A DNA stretch of 40,876 bases from Clostridiales bacterium (lineage in GTDB: Bacteria; Bacillota; Clostridia; Oscillospirales; CAG-272): assembly GCA_022793655.1 (NCBI GenBank), contig JAAWDG010000005.1, forward strand, positions 1-40,876, in the 5' to 3' direction. Positions within the stretch are counted from its first letter, which is position 1. Each line of letters opens with the position of its first letter. Positions 10,956 through 18,929 of the stretch are shown in pieces. Under the pieces are notes generated by a model. That model did not search any database. It worked only from the letters and a program-made list of their open reading frames with translations, and was not told the DNA's origin. Both the position numbers and the translations under genes were made by a program.

Positions 10956-10995
10956 AAACCGCCGTTCGCAATTTGCTTTGCCAACGGCGGTTTAT
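10956..10995. terminator. Hairpin terminator after the EF-G-like gene
   Basis: AAACCGCCGTT (10957-10967) pairs with AACGGCGGTTT (10983-10993). It starts 4 bases after the stop codon. The T-run is short, so termination may be leaky into the next operon. Confidence 0.75.
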
Positions 10996-11008
10996 TCATG
11001 GCCGATTC

Positions 11009-11066
11009 TTTACTTTGCCTATCGAATATGATATACTGATTGTACCGATTTGCGTTCAACAAATCG
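11009..11066 (+). promoter_or_regulatory. Promoter and 5' hairpin of the CPBP-tadA-rsuA operon
   Basis: TTTACT (11009-11014), a 17-bp spacer and TATACT (11032-11037) form a moderate promoter. The stem CGATTTG/CAAATCG (11046-11052, 11060-11066) lies at the predicted 5' end of the RNA. The -35 matches consensus only partly. Confidence 0.5.
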
Positions 11067-11109
11067 CCTTACCGCTTGACCAAAAGCATGTTACAATACC
11101 ATAACCGCT

Positions 11110-11125
11110 GCGCTGCATGCAGCGC
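11110..11125. repeat. 16-bp perfect palindrome upstream of the CPBP gene
   Basis: GCGCTGCATGCAGCGC reads identically on both strands. It lies 15 bases before the GAAAGG ribosome site and downstream of the predicted promoter. A repressor operator or an RNA hairpin are both possible; no adjacent regulator gene is present. Confidence 0.5.
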
Positions 11126-11154
11126 CAGAAGATAAACGAAGAAAGGAAAAGACC

Positions 11155-12072
11155 ATGTATGATCAAAAAGCAACACATGGTGTCAATTTACTGGCGGTTA
11201 CCCTTGCCATACAATTATGTATTATTAAAAATATAACAGTGATAAGCATCGCGGTGAAAAAAATGATTACTTACTTAGGCATTTCCGGCCAAAGTTCTTT
11301 TTTTCCGATTGTGTCGAATCTCCTTATTATCATGATTTTCATTCTTGCTTATGTGTTGCCTACCCTCTTTTTTCTGCAAATTCGTCATAAAAGCGCAAAA
11401 ACCTACATTCGTTTAAAACCTGAATTACCCCTCTATCCTTTTTTCAGTATACTTTTTTGCGCAGCTGTCGCTCTGTTTACCATATTAGCATTAGAAGAGG
11501 CCGCCTATTTCATTAAGTTTATACCGCCTGTTCGCATATCAATCGCCACAGACGGCAACACCACGAACATCATTTTCTTTTTTATTCTATATGTATTATT
11601 GCCTTCATTAGTTGGCGAACCATTTTTTCGTGGTGTAGTTCTCAATGAATTAATGCCTTGGAGCCGCACGTTTGCCATCTTTGCAGCGGCCGTTACAGGC
11701 AGTTTATTTGCAAACTCTCTTTCTTTGTTTCTATTTTATATTGTTATCGGACTTTTGTCTGGCTACTTTGTATCCCATACAGATTCGCTTTGGATGGGCA
11801 TTTTTATCAGTTTAGTTGCCAATACCATCTATTTTATCGACTGCTTTATTTATTCCACCACTCTGTATATACAATATTCCGCCGTATTTGAAGTCATCAT
11901 TGCCATTTTATTTGTAGCGGGTATTTTCAGCTGTTCTAAAATTGATGAACAAATTAAAGAAAACAAGGTGAGCCCTATTTCTTACGACCGTAATCATCTC
12001 AGTCTTGTCCAGTGCTTATTCGCGCCTTGTGCTGTGGCCTATTATATTATTGTGTTCCTTTATGTGTATTAA
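11155..12072 (+). CDS. Degenerate CPBP-like intramembrane protease family membrane protein
   Basis: 305 residues with about eight hydrophobic segments. The region PSLVGEPFFRGVVLNEL (150-166) matches CPBP/Abi motif 1 (EExxxRG), but the first glutamate is Gly154. Motif 2 (FxxxH) appears as F185-A-N-S-L189 without the His, and motif 3 (HxxxN) as S219-L-V-A-N223 without the His. It probably descends from the family but lacks the metal/catalytic residues, so protease activity is unlikely. GAAAGG at 11141-11146 supports the start. tadA begins 2 bases after its stop, implying translational coupling. Confidence 0.6.
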   Translation: MYDQKATHGVNLLAVTLAIQLCIIKNITVISIAVKKMITYLGISGQSSFFPIVSNLLIIMIFILAYVLPTLFFLQIRHKSAKTYIRLKPELPLYPFFSILFCAAVALFTILALEEAAYFIKFIPPVRISIATDGNTTNIIFFFILYVLLPSLVGEPFFRGVVLNELMPWSRTFAIFAAAVTGSLFANSLSLFLFYIVIGLLSGYFVSHTDSLWMGIFISLVANTIYFIDCFIYSTTLYIQYSAVFEVIIAILFVAGIFSCSKIDEQIKENKVSPISYDRNHLSLVQCLFAPCAVAYYIIVFLYVY

Positions 12073-12073
12073 A

Positions 12074-12544
12074 ATGAATGAAAAAGAAAAATATTTTATG
12101 GAAAAAGCGCTTGCTTATGCACGTTTAGCCTATAGTGAAGGAGAAGTACCTGTAGGCGCTGTCATTGCCATTGGCGACGATTTTTTATGCGGCGCCTACA
12201 ATCAGCGTGAAACCCAAAAAAATGCGCTGCTTCATGCGGAAACCTCCGCTATCTATCAAGCCTGCGAACTGCTTGGCGGATGGCGGCTGCCTATGTGTGA
12301 TCTATATGTCACTATGGAGCCTTGCGTCATGTGCGCCGGCGCTATTATTAATGCAAGAATAAAAAAAGTGGTGTTTGGCGTTCCAGATCAAAAATTTGGC
12401 GCGTTCGGCAGTGTCATTGATGTAACCAAACATCCCTTTAACCATAAACCAGAAGTCCTCGGCGGAGTATGCGCCGAAGAAAGTCTTTTGCTATTGCAGC
12501 AATTTTTTAAAGAACTTCGCGAGCATAAAAGGAAGGAAAAATGA
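12074..12544 (+). CDS. tadA: tRNA-specific adenosine-34 deaminase
   Basis: It deaminates A34 to inosine in tRNA-Arg(ACG), a Zn-dependent cytidine-deaminase-fold enzyme. H54-A-E56 (LLHAETSAIY) and P83-C-V-M-C87 provide the zinc ligands and the proton-shuttle glutamate. 156 residues is the normal length. The frame opens at 12005 inside the previous gene, but ATG 12074 lies just after that gene's stop and gives the conserved N-terminus (EKYFMEKALAYARLAYSEGEVPVGAVI). It overlaps the downstream pseudouridine synthase by ATGA. Confidence 0.94.
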   Translation: MNEKEKYFMEKALAYARLAYSEGEVPVGAVIAIGDDFLCGAYNQRETQKNALLHAETSAIYQACELLGGWRLPMCDLYVTMEPCVMCAGAIINARIKKVVFGVPDQKFGAFGSVIDVTKHPFNHKPEVLGGVCAEESLLLLQQFFKELREHKRKEK

Positions 12545-13302
12545 GGCTTGACAAATTCTTAACCCATACGGGCACTCTCACGAGAAAACAAGCAAGCGCC
12601 GCCGCCAAAGCGGGTAAGCTATGCGTCAATGGTATGATTGTAAAACGAAGCGACACACACATTGATCCTGAACGCGATGAAATTACATATAATGGTGATA
12701 TTATTTCTTATCAAAAGTATACCTATATTATGCTCAACAAACCCTCCGGCGTGGTAAGTGCCACAAATGACCCTGATCAAAAAACGGTCATTGATCTTTT
12801 GCCTGAAACATTGCAAAAAATTCACCTTTTTCCCTGCGGCCGCTTAGACAAAGACACACTGGGACTTGTGATTCTTACGAATGACGGCGCTTCGGCGCAT
12901 AACCAACTCTCACCCAAAAAACACGCCGAAAAAGAATATATGTTTCACTGTCTTAGGCCCTTAACCCCGCATGCCTGCGAACAATTAGAACAAGGTGTTT
13001 TTTTATCCGACGGCTACAAAACAAAACCTTGTAAAATAAAGATAGAGCAACCAACAAAGGGAATAATTACCCTAACAGAAGGTAAATATCATCAAATCAA
13101 ACGAATGTTTGAAACAATCGATAATCAAATTCTCTTATTAGAGCGCATTTCTTTTGCGGGTATTGCGTTAGATCCTTCTTTGCCAAGAGGCGCCTGGCGG
13201 CCGCTTTCGTCAGAAGAAGAAGCCACATTCACAAAAAATAGCGGCATCACAAATGAATCCCTCAAACATGAGATCGGTTCTAAGATTGAATTTGAAGAAT
13301 AA
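12541..13302 (+). CDS. RsuA/RluB-family pseudouridine synthase
   Basis: 253 residues. An N-terminal S4 RNA-binding domain (RLDKFLTHTGTLTRKQASAA...GKLCVNG) is followed by the catalytic domain with GRLDKDTLG, whose Asp103 is the conserved nucleophile, and GKYHQIKRMFE near the end. Family members modify one uridine in 16S (RsuA, U516) or 23S rRNA. The single-S4 layout and length fit RsuA or RluB/E/F, which I cannot separate by eye. The ATG overlaps the tadA stop (ATGA), with AAGGAAGG just upstream. No clear terminator follows. Confidence 0.88.
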   Translation: MRLDKFLTHTGTLTRKQASAAAKAGKLCVNGMIVKRSDTHIDPERDEITYNGDIISYQKYTYIMLNKPSGVVSATNDPDQKTVIDLLPETLQKIHLFPCGRLDKDTLGLVILTNDGASAHNQLSPKKHAEKEYMFHCLRPLTPHACEQLEQGVFLSDGYKTKPCKIKIEQPTKGIITLTEGKYHQIKRMFETIDNQILLLERISFAGIALDPSLPRGAWRPLSSEEEATFTKNSGITNESLKHEIGSKIEFEE

Positions 13303-13514
13303 AATAATAGCAAAACTATTTATTAACAGAACTTTAATGTAGTTTGCTTAATTTGAAAACATTGATTGATTTTAAGAAATTGTCACTTTTTCGCGCTCTT
13401 TTATTCTCGTGTTTTTGGGTACTAACCTCTTTTTTTCGCTTTTTTTTGTGCAATGTAGATAAAACCGTTTGACGATTTTTGGAGAAATGAACCCTATTAT
13501 TTATCCTCTGCGTC

Positions 13515-13523
13515 TGTTATAAT
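13515..13523 (+). promoter_or_regulatory. Extended -10 promoter of the sugar ABC ATPase gene
   Basis: TGTTATAAT contains TATAAT (13518-13523) with a TG one base upstream. No good -35 is present at the right distance, as is common for extended -10 promoters. The preceding DNA (13303-13500) is AT-rich with no gene or strong hairpin. Confidence 0.6.
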
Positions 13524-13544
13524 AAAGCAGAAAATAAATTTGGA

Positions 13545-13569
13545 TTTGACGTAGATACGTCAAAGGAGG
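13545..13569 (+). promoter_or_regulatory. Inverted repeat overlapping the ribosome binding site
   Basis: TTTGACGT (13545-13552) and ACGTCAAA (13557-13564) form a perfect 8-bp inverted repeat. Its right arm runs into AAGGAGG (13563-13569), the ribosome site for the ATG at 13581. It may be a hairpin limiting translation or an operator. Either role is inferred. Confidence 0.5.
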
Positions 13570-13580
13570 AAATCACAGTA

Positions 13581-14711
13581 ATGGCAAGTTTATCATTCAA
13601 ACACATTTATAAAAAATACCCAGGCGGCGTAACCGCTGTATCTGATTTTTGCTTGGAGGTTAAGGATAAAGAGTTTATCATCTTTGTTGGTCCTTCGGGC
13701 TGCGGTAAATCAACAACACTTCGTATGATTGCCGGTCTTGAAGAAATCACAGAGGGTGAACTTTTCATTGGTGACAATCTTATTAACGATGTTGCACCAA
13801 AAGACAGAGACATCGCCATGGTGTTTCAGAACTATGCTTTGTACCCTCATATGACTGTGTTTGACAACATGGCATTTGGTTTGAAATTGCGGAAAGTTCC
13901 AAAAGAGCAAATTAAACGCCGCGTTGAAGAAGCCGCCAGAATCTTGGGTATCACTCACCTGCTTGACAGAAGACCAAAAGCATTATCCGGTGGACAAAAA
14001 CAGAGAGTTGCGTTAGGACGTGCAATCGTTCGTGAACCGAAAGTATTCCTTTTGGACGAACCGCTTTCTAACTTGGATGCAAAACTTCGTGCAACCATGA
14101 GAACTGAGCTGACAAAAATACATAAGAGATTAGGTACAACCTTCATCTATGTAACCCATGACCAGGTAGAGGCTATGACCATGGCTACTCGTATTGTGGT
14201 TATGAAAGACGGTTTAATTCAACAGGTTGATTCTCCTCAAAATCTTTACGATAAACCAGTTAACATGTTCGTTGCCGGCTTTATTGGTACACCGCAAATG
14301 AACTTCATCAACTCAACATTAGTTAAAAAGGGTGATGACGTTTATCTGGAATTCTCAGGTAACTCTGTAAAATTACCGGCCGAAAAAGCAAAAGCGCCTG
14401 AATTAAAAGATTACATTGGCAAGGAAGTTGTAGCGGGTATTCGCCCTGAGTGCTTGCACGACGAACAAAGATATCTTGATGCAATGCCTGATTCCATCAT
14501 TGAAGCAAGCGTTGATGTAACCGAACTTATGGGTGCTGAAATTTATCTGTATCTCACTTGCGGCACAGAGGAAGAAGATAACATCACGAATCTGGTTGCA
14601 AAAGTTTCTGCACGTTCTACCACTCAAAGCGGTGATGTAGTTCGGATGGCTATTGACACAAGCCGTGTGCACATTTTTGACAAAAATACAGAAACCTGCG
14701 TAATTCACTAA
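13581..14711 (+). CDS. msmX: MsmX/UgpC-type ABC sugar-importer ATP-binding protein
   Basis: 376 residues. The nucleotide-binding domain has Walker A GPSGCGKST, Q-loop VFQNYALYPHMTVFDNM, signature LSGGQKQRVALGRAI, Walker B VFLLDEPLSNLDAKLR and switch VTHDQVEAMTMA. A C-terminal OB/TOBE regulatory region follows (~235-376), as in MalK. These ATPases energise carbohydrate importers, and in Bacillota one MsmX often serves several. It stands alone here with no permease or binding-protein gene nearby, which fits a shared ATPase. It is monocistronic, with an extended -10 promoter and a terminator. Confidence 0.9.
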   Translation: MASLSFKHIYKKYPGGVTAVSDFCLEVKDKEFIIFVGPSGCGKSTTLRMIAGLEEITEGELFIGDNLINDVAPKDRDIAMVFQNYALYPHMTVFDNMAFGLKLRKVPKEQIKRRVEEAARILGITHLLDRRPKALSGGQKQRVALGRAIVREPKVFLLDEPLSNLDAKLRATMRTELTKIHKRLGTTFIYVTHDQVEAMTMATRIVVMKDGLIQQVDSPQNLYDKPVNMFVAGFIGTPQMNFINSTLVKKGDDVYLEFSGNSVKLPAEKAKAPELKDYIGKEVVAGIRPECLHDEQRYLDAMPDSIIEASVDVTELMGAEIYLYLTCGTEEEDNITNLVAKVSARSTTQSGDVVRMAIDTSRVHIFDKNTETCVIH

Positions 14712-14724
14712 TTGATTGTAAGAT

Positions 14725-14760
14725 AAAAACAGCTTGGTATTAAACCAAGCTGTTTTTTTA
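14725..14760. terminator. Bidirectional terminator, msmX and gltB3
   Basis: AAAAACAGCTTGGT (14725-14738) pairs with ACCAAGCTGTTTTT (14744-14757), loop ATTAA. It has T-runs in both directions between convergent genes. Confidence 0.92.
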
Positions 14761-14764
14761 TTTT

Positions 14765-15481
14765 TTAATTCATTGCATACATCTTTTTATATGGATTCTT
14801 GGAATTGGGAGTAAACACAAAAAACTTCTTACCATCATCTGGAAGGGATTTATCAAAATACTGACTATATGCTTCAAGATATGGTTTGATTTCGGCTAAA
14901 GCCGTCTCATCAGCCTCTTCTGCGTGGACTTGCTCAGGCAAGACCCGGCAAAGTTCTTTTGCACGCACAAAAATTTTCCCGCCATGCATACCAGTACCAC
15001 AAAAACGGCCATATACCTCATCATCTGCGCATCCAATACCTAACACAAGAATTATACCGCCAGCTTGATATTCCCCTAAAAAACTGCCCGCTTTCGAGCC
15101 AATGACAACAACCGGCTTTTTGTCTTTATATGCTTTCATATGAATGCCTGCACGATAACCCGCGCTGCCCTCCACATAAATTTCACCGCCTCTCATGGCA
15201 TAGCCTACGGCATCACCAGCATCACCATGAATAATAATTTTGCCATCATTCATCGTATCGCCCACCTGATCCTGCGCATTGGCTTCTACAACAATCGTCG
15301 CCCCGTTTAGATAACAACCAAGCGCATTGCCCGGCGTACCGTGAAGTGTGATGGTTCGTTCTGATTCACCCGCGCCAATAAATCGATGGCCAAGACAGCG
15401 TTCAATCGTTACATCACCTTTTTCGGCTCTGATTTTCTCATTAAGTCCCTGAAAATCATAGAGACCTGCATCAATCGTCAT
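14765..15481 (-). CDS. Glutamate synthase GXGXG-domain protein (GltB3)
   Basis: 238 residues equal to the C-terminal beta-helix (GXGXG) domain of glutamate synthase alpha subunit, encoded separately. Repeated G-rich turns are visible (GTPGNALGCYLNGATIVVEA, DAGDAVGYAMRGGEIYVEG, KAGSFLGEYQAGGIILVLGI, GTGMHGGKIFVRA). The domain is structural and couples the amidotransferase and FMN domains. ATG 15481 has AAAGGAG 10 bases upstream; an upstream frame extension overlapping gltB2 is ignored. It is the last gene of the operon. Split GltB is known in archaea and some Clostridia. Confidence 0.88.
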   Translation of the reverse strand: MTIDAGLYDFQGLNEKIRAEKGDVTIERCLGHRFIGAGESERTITLHGTPGNALGCYLNGATIVVEANAQDQVGDTMNDGKIIIHGDAGDAVGYAMRGGEIYVEGSAGYRAGIHMKAYKDKKPVVVIGSKAGSFLGEYQAGGIILVLGIGCADDEVYGRFCGTGMHGGKIFVRAKELCRVLPEQVHAEEADETALAEIKPYLEAYSQYFDKSLPDDGKKFFVFTPNSKNPYKKMYAMN

Positions 15482-15518
15482 ATCTGAATTTCTCCTTTTA
15501 CATTCGTACCCTATCGCT

Positions 15519-17024
15519 TTATTCACCCGCATGTTTAATGCCTAATATCTCGAGTTCTTTTTCGGTTAATCCAACCCCGCGAAGCATTAAACGGTTCCCG
15601 CGCAAAGCCTCAATCGAATTGATGCCCATACCGCCCATTAGTTCTTGTATCTCATGATTCCAAGCCGAAACAAGATTTACTAAACGCGCCGCGCCCTCAT
15701 CCGAATCAAGTCGTTTTACCAATTCCGGCTGCTGTGTTGCTATGCCCCAATTGCATTTGCCAGTCTGGCAAGAACGACACAGATGACAGCCAAGCGCCAA
15801 CAGGGCCGCCGTACCAACATAAACAGCGTCCGCACCCAGCGCAACAGCCTTAACTACATCTGCCGCATTGCGAATTGATCCGCCGGCAATAAGCGATACA
15901 TTACCGCGTATTCCCTCATCACGCAGTCTCTGATCCACTGCGGCAAGCGCCAATTCAATCGGTATACCCACATTGTCACGCACGCGCGTCGGCGCTGCGC
16001 CGGTGCCGCCACGAAAACCATCGATGGCAATGATATCGGCACCGCTTCTGGCAATGCCAGAGGCAACAGCGGCAATATTATGCACAGCTGCAACCTTCAC
16101 AATCACCGGTTTTTGATAGCGGGTTGCCTCTTTGACCGAATAAACCAGCTGACGTAGATCTTCTATCGAATAAATATCATGATGCGGCGCTGGTGAAATC
16201 GCATCGGTGCCCTCTGGAATCATACGCGTTTTTGAAACGTCCGCATTAATTTTAGCGCCTGGCAAATGACCGCCGATACCCGGTTTTGCTCCCTGACCCA
16301 TTTTGATTTCAATAGCACCGCCTGCTCCTAAATAATCGGGGTGCACCCCAAAACGTCCGGAAGCCACCTGCACAATGGTATGAGGACCATATCGATAAAA
16401 ATCCTCGTGAAGTCCCCCTTCCCCAGTATTATAAAAGGTGCCCAAACACTCGGCTGCTTTAGCCAAAGCAGCATGCGCGTTGTAGCTGATAGAACCATAC
16501 GACATAGCTGAAAATAAAATCGGCACCTTGAGGGTCATTTGCGGCTTGAGATTGTTAATCAGTCCCCCCTCAGCATTTCGCTCAATGCGGCTTGGCTTAG
16601 GCCCTAAAAACACTTTTGTCTCCATTGGCTCCCGCAAGGGATCAATGGGTGGATTCGTCACCTGCGATGCATTAATCAATATACGATCCCAATAAACAGG
16701 CAGCGAGGTTGGATTCCCCATGGAGGAAAGCAAAACGCCGCCTGTTTCTGCCTGGCGGTACACCTCTTCAATCGTCTGACCAGACCAATTGGCGTTCGGC
16801 CGAAAAGTATGCTCTGTTTTCACCACTTTCAAAGCCCTTGTCGGGCAAAGAGCCACACATCGATGACAATTGACGCACTTTGATTCATCCGCTATTATGC
16901 GATTGGTTTTATCATCATATACGTGCACCCCGTTTGCGCATTGCTTCTCACAAATACGACATTGGGTGCAGCGAGCCGCGTCTCTGATAATTTCAAACTC
17001 AGGATATATGTAATTGATCGACAT
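15519..17024 (-). CDS. Glutamate synthase FMN-binding domain protein with N-terminal ferredoxin domain (GltB2)
   Basis: 501 residues. The N-terminus carries two [4Fe-4S] motifs (CTQCRICEKQC, CVNCHRCVALCP), followed by the FMN/2-oxoglutarate-binding barrel (LFSAMSYGSISYNAHAALAK, KMGQGAKPGIGGHLPGAKI, DGFRGGTGAAPTRVRDN) and the [3Fe-4S]-type CHLCRSCQTGKC. It makes glutamate from 2-oxoglutarate and ammonia delivered by the amidotransferase subunit. The ferredoxin domain suggests electrons from ferredoxin or an NfnB/GltD-like partner. ATG 17024 has GAGGAGG 7 bases upstream, inside the end of gltB1, so the genes overlap by 26 bases and are likely translationally coupled. Confidence 0.9.
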   Translation of the reverse strand: MSINYIYPEFEIIRDAARCTQCRICEKQCANGVHVYDDKTNRIIADESKCVNCHRCVALCPTRALKVVKTEHTFRPNANWSGQTIEEVYRQAETGGVLLSSMGNPTSLPVYWDRILINASQVTNPPIDPLREPMETKVFLGPKPSRIERNAEGGLINNLKPQMTLKVPILFSAMSYGSISYNAHAALAKAAECLGTFYNTGEGGLHEDFYRYGPHTIVQVASGRFGVHPDYLGAGGAIEIKMGQGAKPGIGGHLPGAKINADVSKTRMIPEGTDAISPAPHHDIYSIEDLRQLVYSVKEATRYQKPVIVKVAAVHNIAAVASGIARSGADIIAIDGFRGGTGAAPTRVRDNVGIPIELALAAVDQRLRDEGIRGNVSLIAGGSIRNAADVVKAVALGADAVYVGTAALLALGCHLCRSCQTGKCNWGIATQQPELVKRLDSDEGAARLVNLVSAWNHEIQELMGGMGINSIEALRGNRLMLRGVGLTEKELEILGIKHAGE

Positions 17025-18117
17025 GGTCTTCCTCCTCATTTAATCGAACGACAACCGGTTCACCGCCACGCGGATACCAGATTTTATCCACATTTGGTTC
17101 CATGATGCGAATAGCACATTCTTCGCTGGCCATATACACCATTTCGCCCTTTTCACCCACAACCATGGAGCGCAGCTTGAGTCTATCATTTAACGCCATC
17201 AAACCACCTTCAAACCCAAGAATAATGGAAAACGGACCAGTAATCAACACGTCAGGAAAAGCATTGCGCAAATAGGTAAATTTTTCTTTCTCTTTGTCTT
17301 CCATGCGGCCAATCGTGCTCCAGAAAGGCGCCGCCACTACTTTGGCAGCCTCATACAGTGTAAAGCCTTGCCGACGAAGTAAATAATCAAAAATATAGGT
17401 GATGACTTCGGTATCAGTCAGTAAATCACAATGATAGTCAAACATTTCGATAAAGCGCCGATTCGCGTCATAAGAAGAAATTTCGCCGTTATGCACGATC
17501 GAATAATCAAGCATAGCAAAGGGGTGAGCGCCGCCCCACCAGCCCGGCGTGTTGGTTGGATAACGGCCATGCGCTGTCCAAGAATAACCGGCATATTCCT
17601 CTAACCGATAAAATTCACCTACGTCCTCCGGATATCCTACCGCTTTAAACACGCCCATGTTTTTCCCGCTGGAAAAGACATAAGTTCCTTTAAATTCATG
17701 ATTAATTTTGACCACGCAGCGCGCGACAAATTCCTTTTCATCTAATTGACTATCCCTTAATTTATTATGGATCGGCGTCACAAAATAACGCCAAATCAAA
17801 GGTGCGTTTGTAATTTTCGGTGTTTTTCGAGTTGGAATTTTTGATAAATTGACCACCTCAAAATGATGGTCAAGAAATTTCTCACATTCTTGTTTAGCAT
17901 CGGTACTGTCATAAAAAATGTGGAATGCATAAAGATCCTTATATTCAGGGTAAATGCCATATCCGGCAAATCCACCCCCTAAACCATTTGATCGCTCATG
18001 CATCGTGCTCATTGACCGAACGATTAAATCGCCTGGTACACGGTTGCCCTCTCGAGAAAATACACCCGAAATGGCACAGCCGGATGGAATTCTGACCTGC
18101 CCTTCTTTCATCAACAT
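16999..18117 (-). CDS. Glutamate synthase class II glutamine amidotransferase domain protein (GltB1)
   Basis: 372 residues equal to the glutaminase domain of glutamate synthase. The likely nucleophile is Cys14 in PSGCAISGVFSREG, which needs removal of a short N-terminal peptide as in other Ntn amidotransferases. SNGLGGGFAGYGIYPEYKD, YAGYSWTAHGRYPTNTPGWWGGAHPF and DYSIVHNGEISSY are class II hallmarks (Arg, Asn and Gly of the oxyanion/substrate site). It hydrolyses glutamine and channels ammonia to GltB2. ATG 18117 and 18111 are both plausible: AAGGAG lies 10 bases before the first, AAGGA 9 bases before the second. It is the first gene of the operon, behind a hairpin-containing leader. Confidence 0.9.
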   Translation of the reverse strand: MLMKEGQVRIPSGCAISGVFSREGNRVPGDLIVRSMSTMHERSNGLGGGFAGYGIYPEYKDLYAFHIFYDSTDAKQECEKFLDHHFEVVNLSKIPTRKTPKITNAPLIWRYFVTPIHNKLRDSQLDEKEFVARCVVKINHEFKGTYVFSSGKNMGVFKAVGYPEDVGEFYRLEEYAGYSWTAHGRYPTNTPGWWGGAHPFAMLDYSIVHNGEISSYDANRRFIEMFDYHCDLLTDTEVITYIFDYLLRRQGFTLYEAAKVVAAPFWSTIGRMEDKEKEKFTYLRNAFPDVLITGPFSIILGFEGGLMALNDRLKLRSMVVGEKGEMVYMASEECAIRIMEPNVDKIWYPRGGEPVVVRLNEEEDHVDQLHIS

Positions 18118-18161
18118 AATTCCTTATCTCCTTTTTACCATATTCAAACCAATAAAGCAAA

Positions 18162-18208
18162 AAAGACGCCGCATAAAAAATCTTATGATTTTTTATGCGA
18201 ACGTCTTT
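18162..18208 (-). promoter_or_regulatory. Leader hairpin with U-run upstream of gltB1 (candidate attenuator)
   Basis: A 13-bp perfect stem (18170-18182 with 18187-18199, 4-nt loop) is extended by 7 more pairs, AAAGACG (18162-18168) with CGTCTTT (18202-18208), across a small internal loop. In the minus-strand RNA it is followed by UUUUUUG, as in an intrinsic terminator. It begins only a few bases after the predicted transcription start, so read-through must be controlled or the terminator must be inefficient. Confidence 0.7.
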
Positions 18209-18220
18209 GTTCTATTTCTT

Positions 18221-18249
18221 ATTATAAAAGAAAATAAAATATTTGTCAA
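18221..18249 (-). promoter_or_regulatory. gltB operon promoter (perfect consensus)
   Basis: On the minus strand TTGACA (18249-18244), a 17-bp spacer and TATAAT (18226-18221). The predicted start is near 18214. Confidence 0.88.
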
Positions 18250-18309
18250 GCAGAGATTTGAAAAGAAGCTTTTTTACTTTTTTATACTTTGGTCACAATG
18301 GATACAACA

Positions 18310-18807
18310 TCAACCCTGTATCATGCTATCTTGCAAAACTTTCATATCTTTATAGGCAAACGGACCTTTTAAAAAGTATTTCCAATACATTTTCAACATG
18401 ATTTTTGTTGTTATCTGTTTATGGACTTTAAATATAATTAGCTTGATCCAATACGGGTAAAAGGAAATATGACAAATTACCATTAAGATTGCAATGGGAA
18501 TCATTAGAAGCGGTGATACCATACCACTGAAACCCATAGGCCATATCAGCCAAGTCAAACTGGATGTCATAGGAATTGTCCAATATACAAACAAAAATGA
18601 TATAACGGGCCATATAATACGTGCTACTAAATATACTAATAAAGAAAAAATTACTTCTAAAAAACTTGAATCAGAATCACCATTTTTTGATGTGGTTGTG
18701 TCACCAACAGCATTGAACAGCAAAAAGGCTGCCGCACCTGCTGGTGAATCATCATACTCACCAACCTGCTCGCGTCCAAGGCCATGACCTCTATAGATAC
18801 TTCCCAT
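18310..18807 (-). CDS. Membrane protein of unknown function
   Basis: 165 residues, not recognised. The N-terminal ~45 residues are soluble and Gly/Ser/Asp-rich (GHGLGREQVGEYDDSPAGAA). Three or so hydrophobic segments follow (FLEVIFSLLVYLVARIIWPV, ISFLFVYWTIPM, MVSPLLMIPIAILMVICHI), then a basic C-terminal tail with several lysines. GAGGAG lies 10 bases before the ATG. A TATAAT-like -10 is at 18844-18839 on the minus strand with a poor -35. It sits between lysS and the glutamate synthase operon with no functional link. Confidence 0.7.
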   Translation of the reverse strand: MGSIYRGHGLGREQVGEYDDSPAGAAAFLLFNAVGDTTTSKNGDSDSSFLEVIFSLLVYLVARIIWPVISFLFVYWTIPMTSSLTWLIWPMGFSGMVSPLLMIPIAILMVICHISFYPYWIKLIIFKVHKQITTKIMLKMYWKYFLKGPFAYKDMKVLQDSMIQG

Positions 18808-18929
18808 AATTTAATAACTCCTCTTGTTTTTATTGTGGATTATATTGCGCATAAAATAAGAAAAACACACTGAAGTTTGCAAAATATATAAGTGTCAAAC
18901 CTATAAAACAAGAAATTTATTATATTCCT

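Noticed and set aside
14765-18117. A single glutamate synthase gene broken by frameshifts
   Set aside because: Each part has its own start, ribosome site and complete domain boundaries, and the three-gene form is known in archaea and Clostridia.
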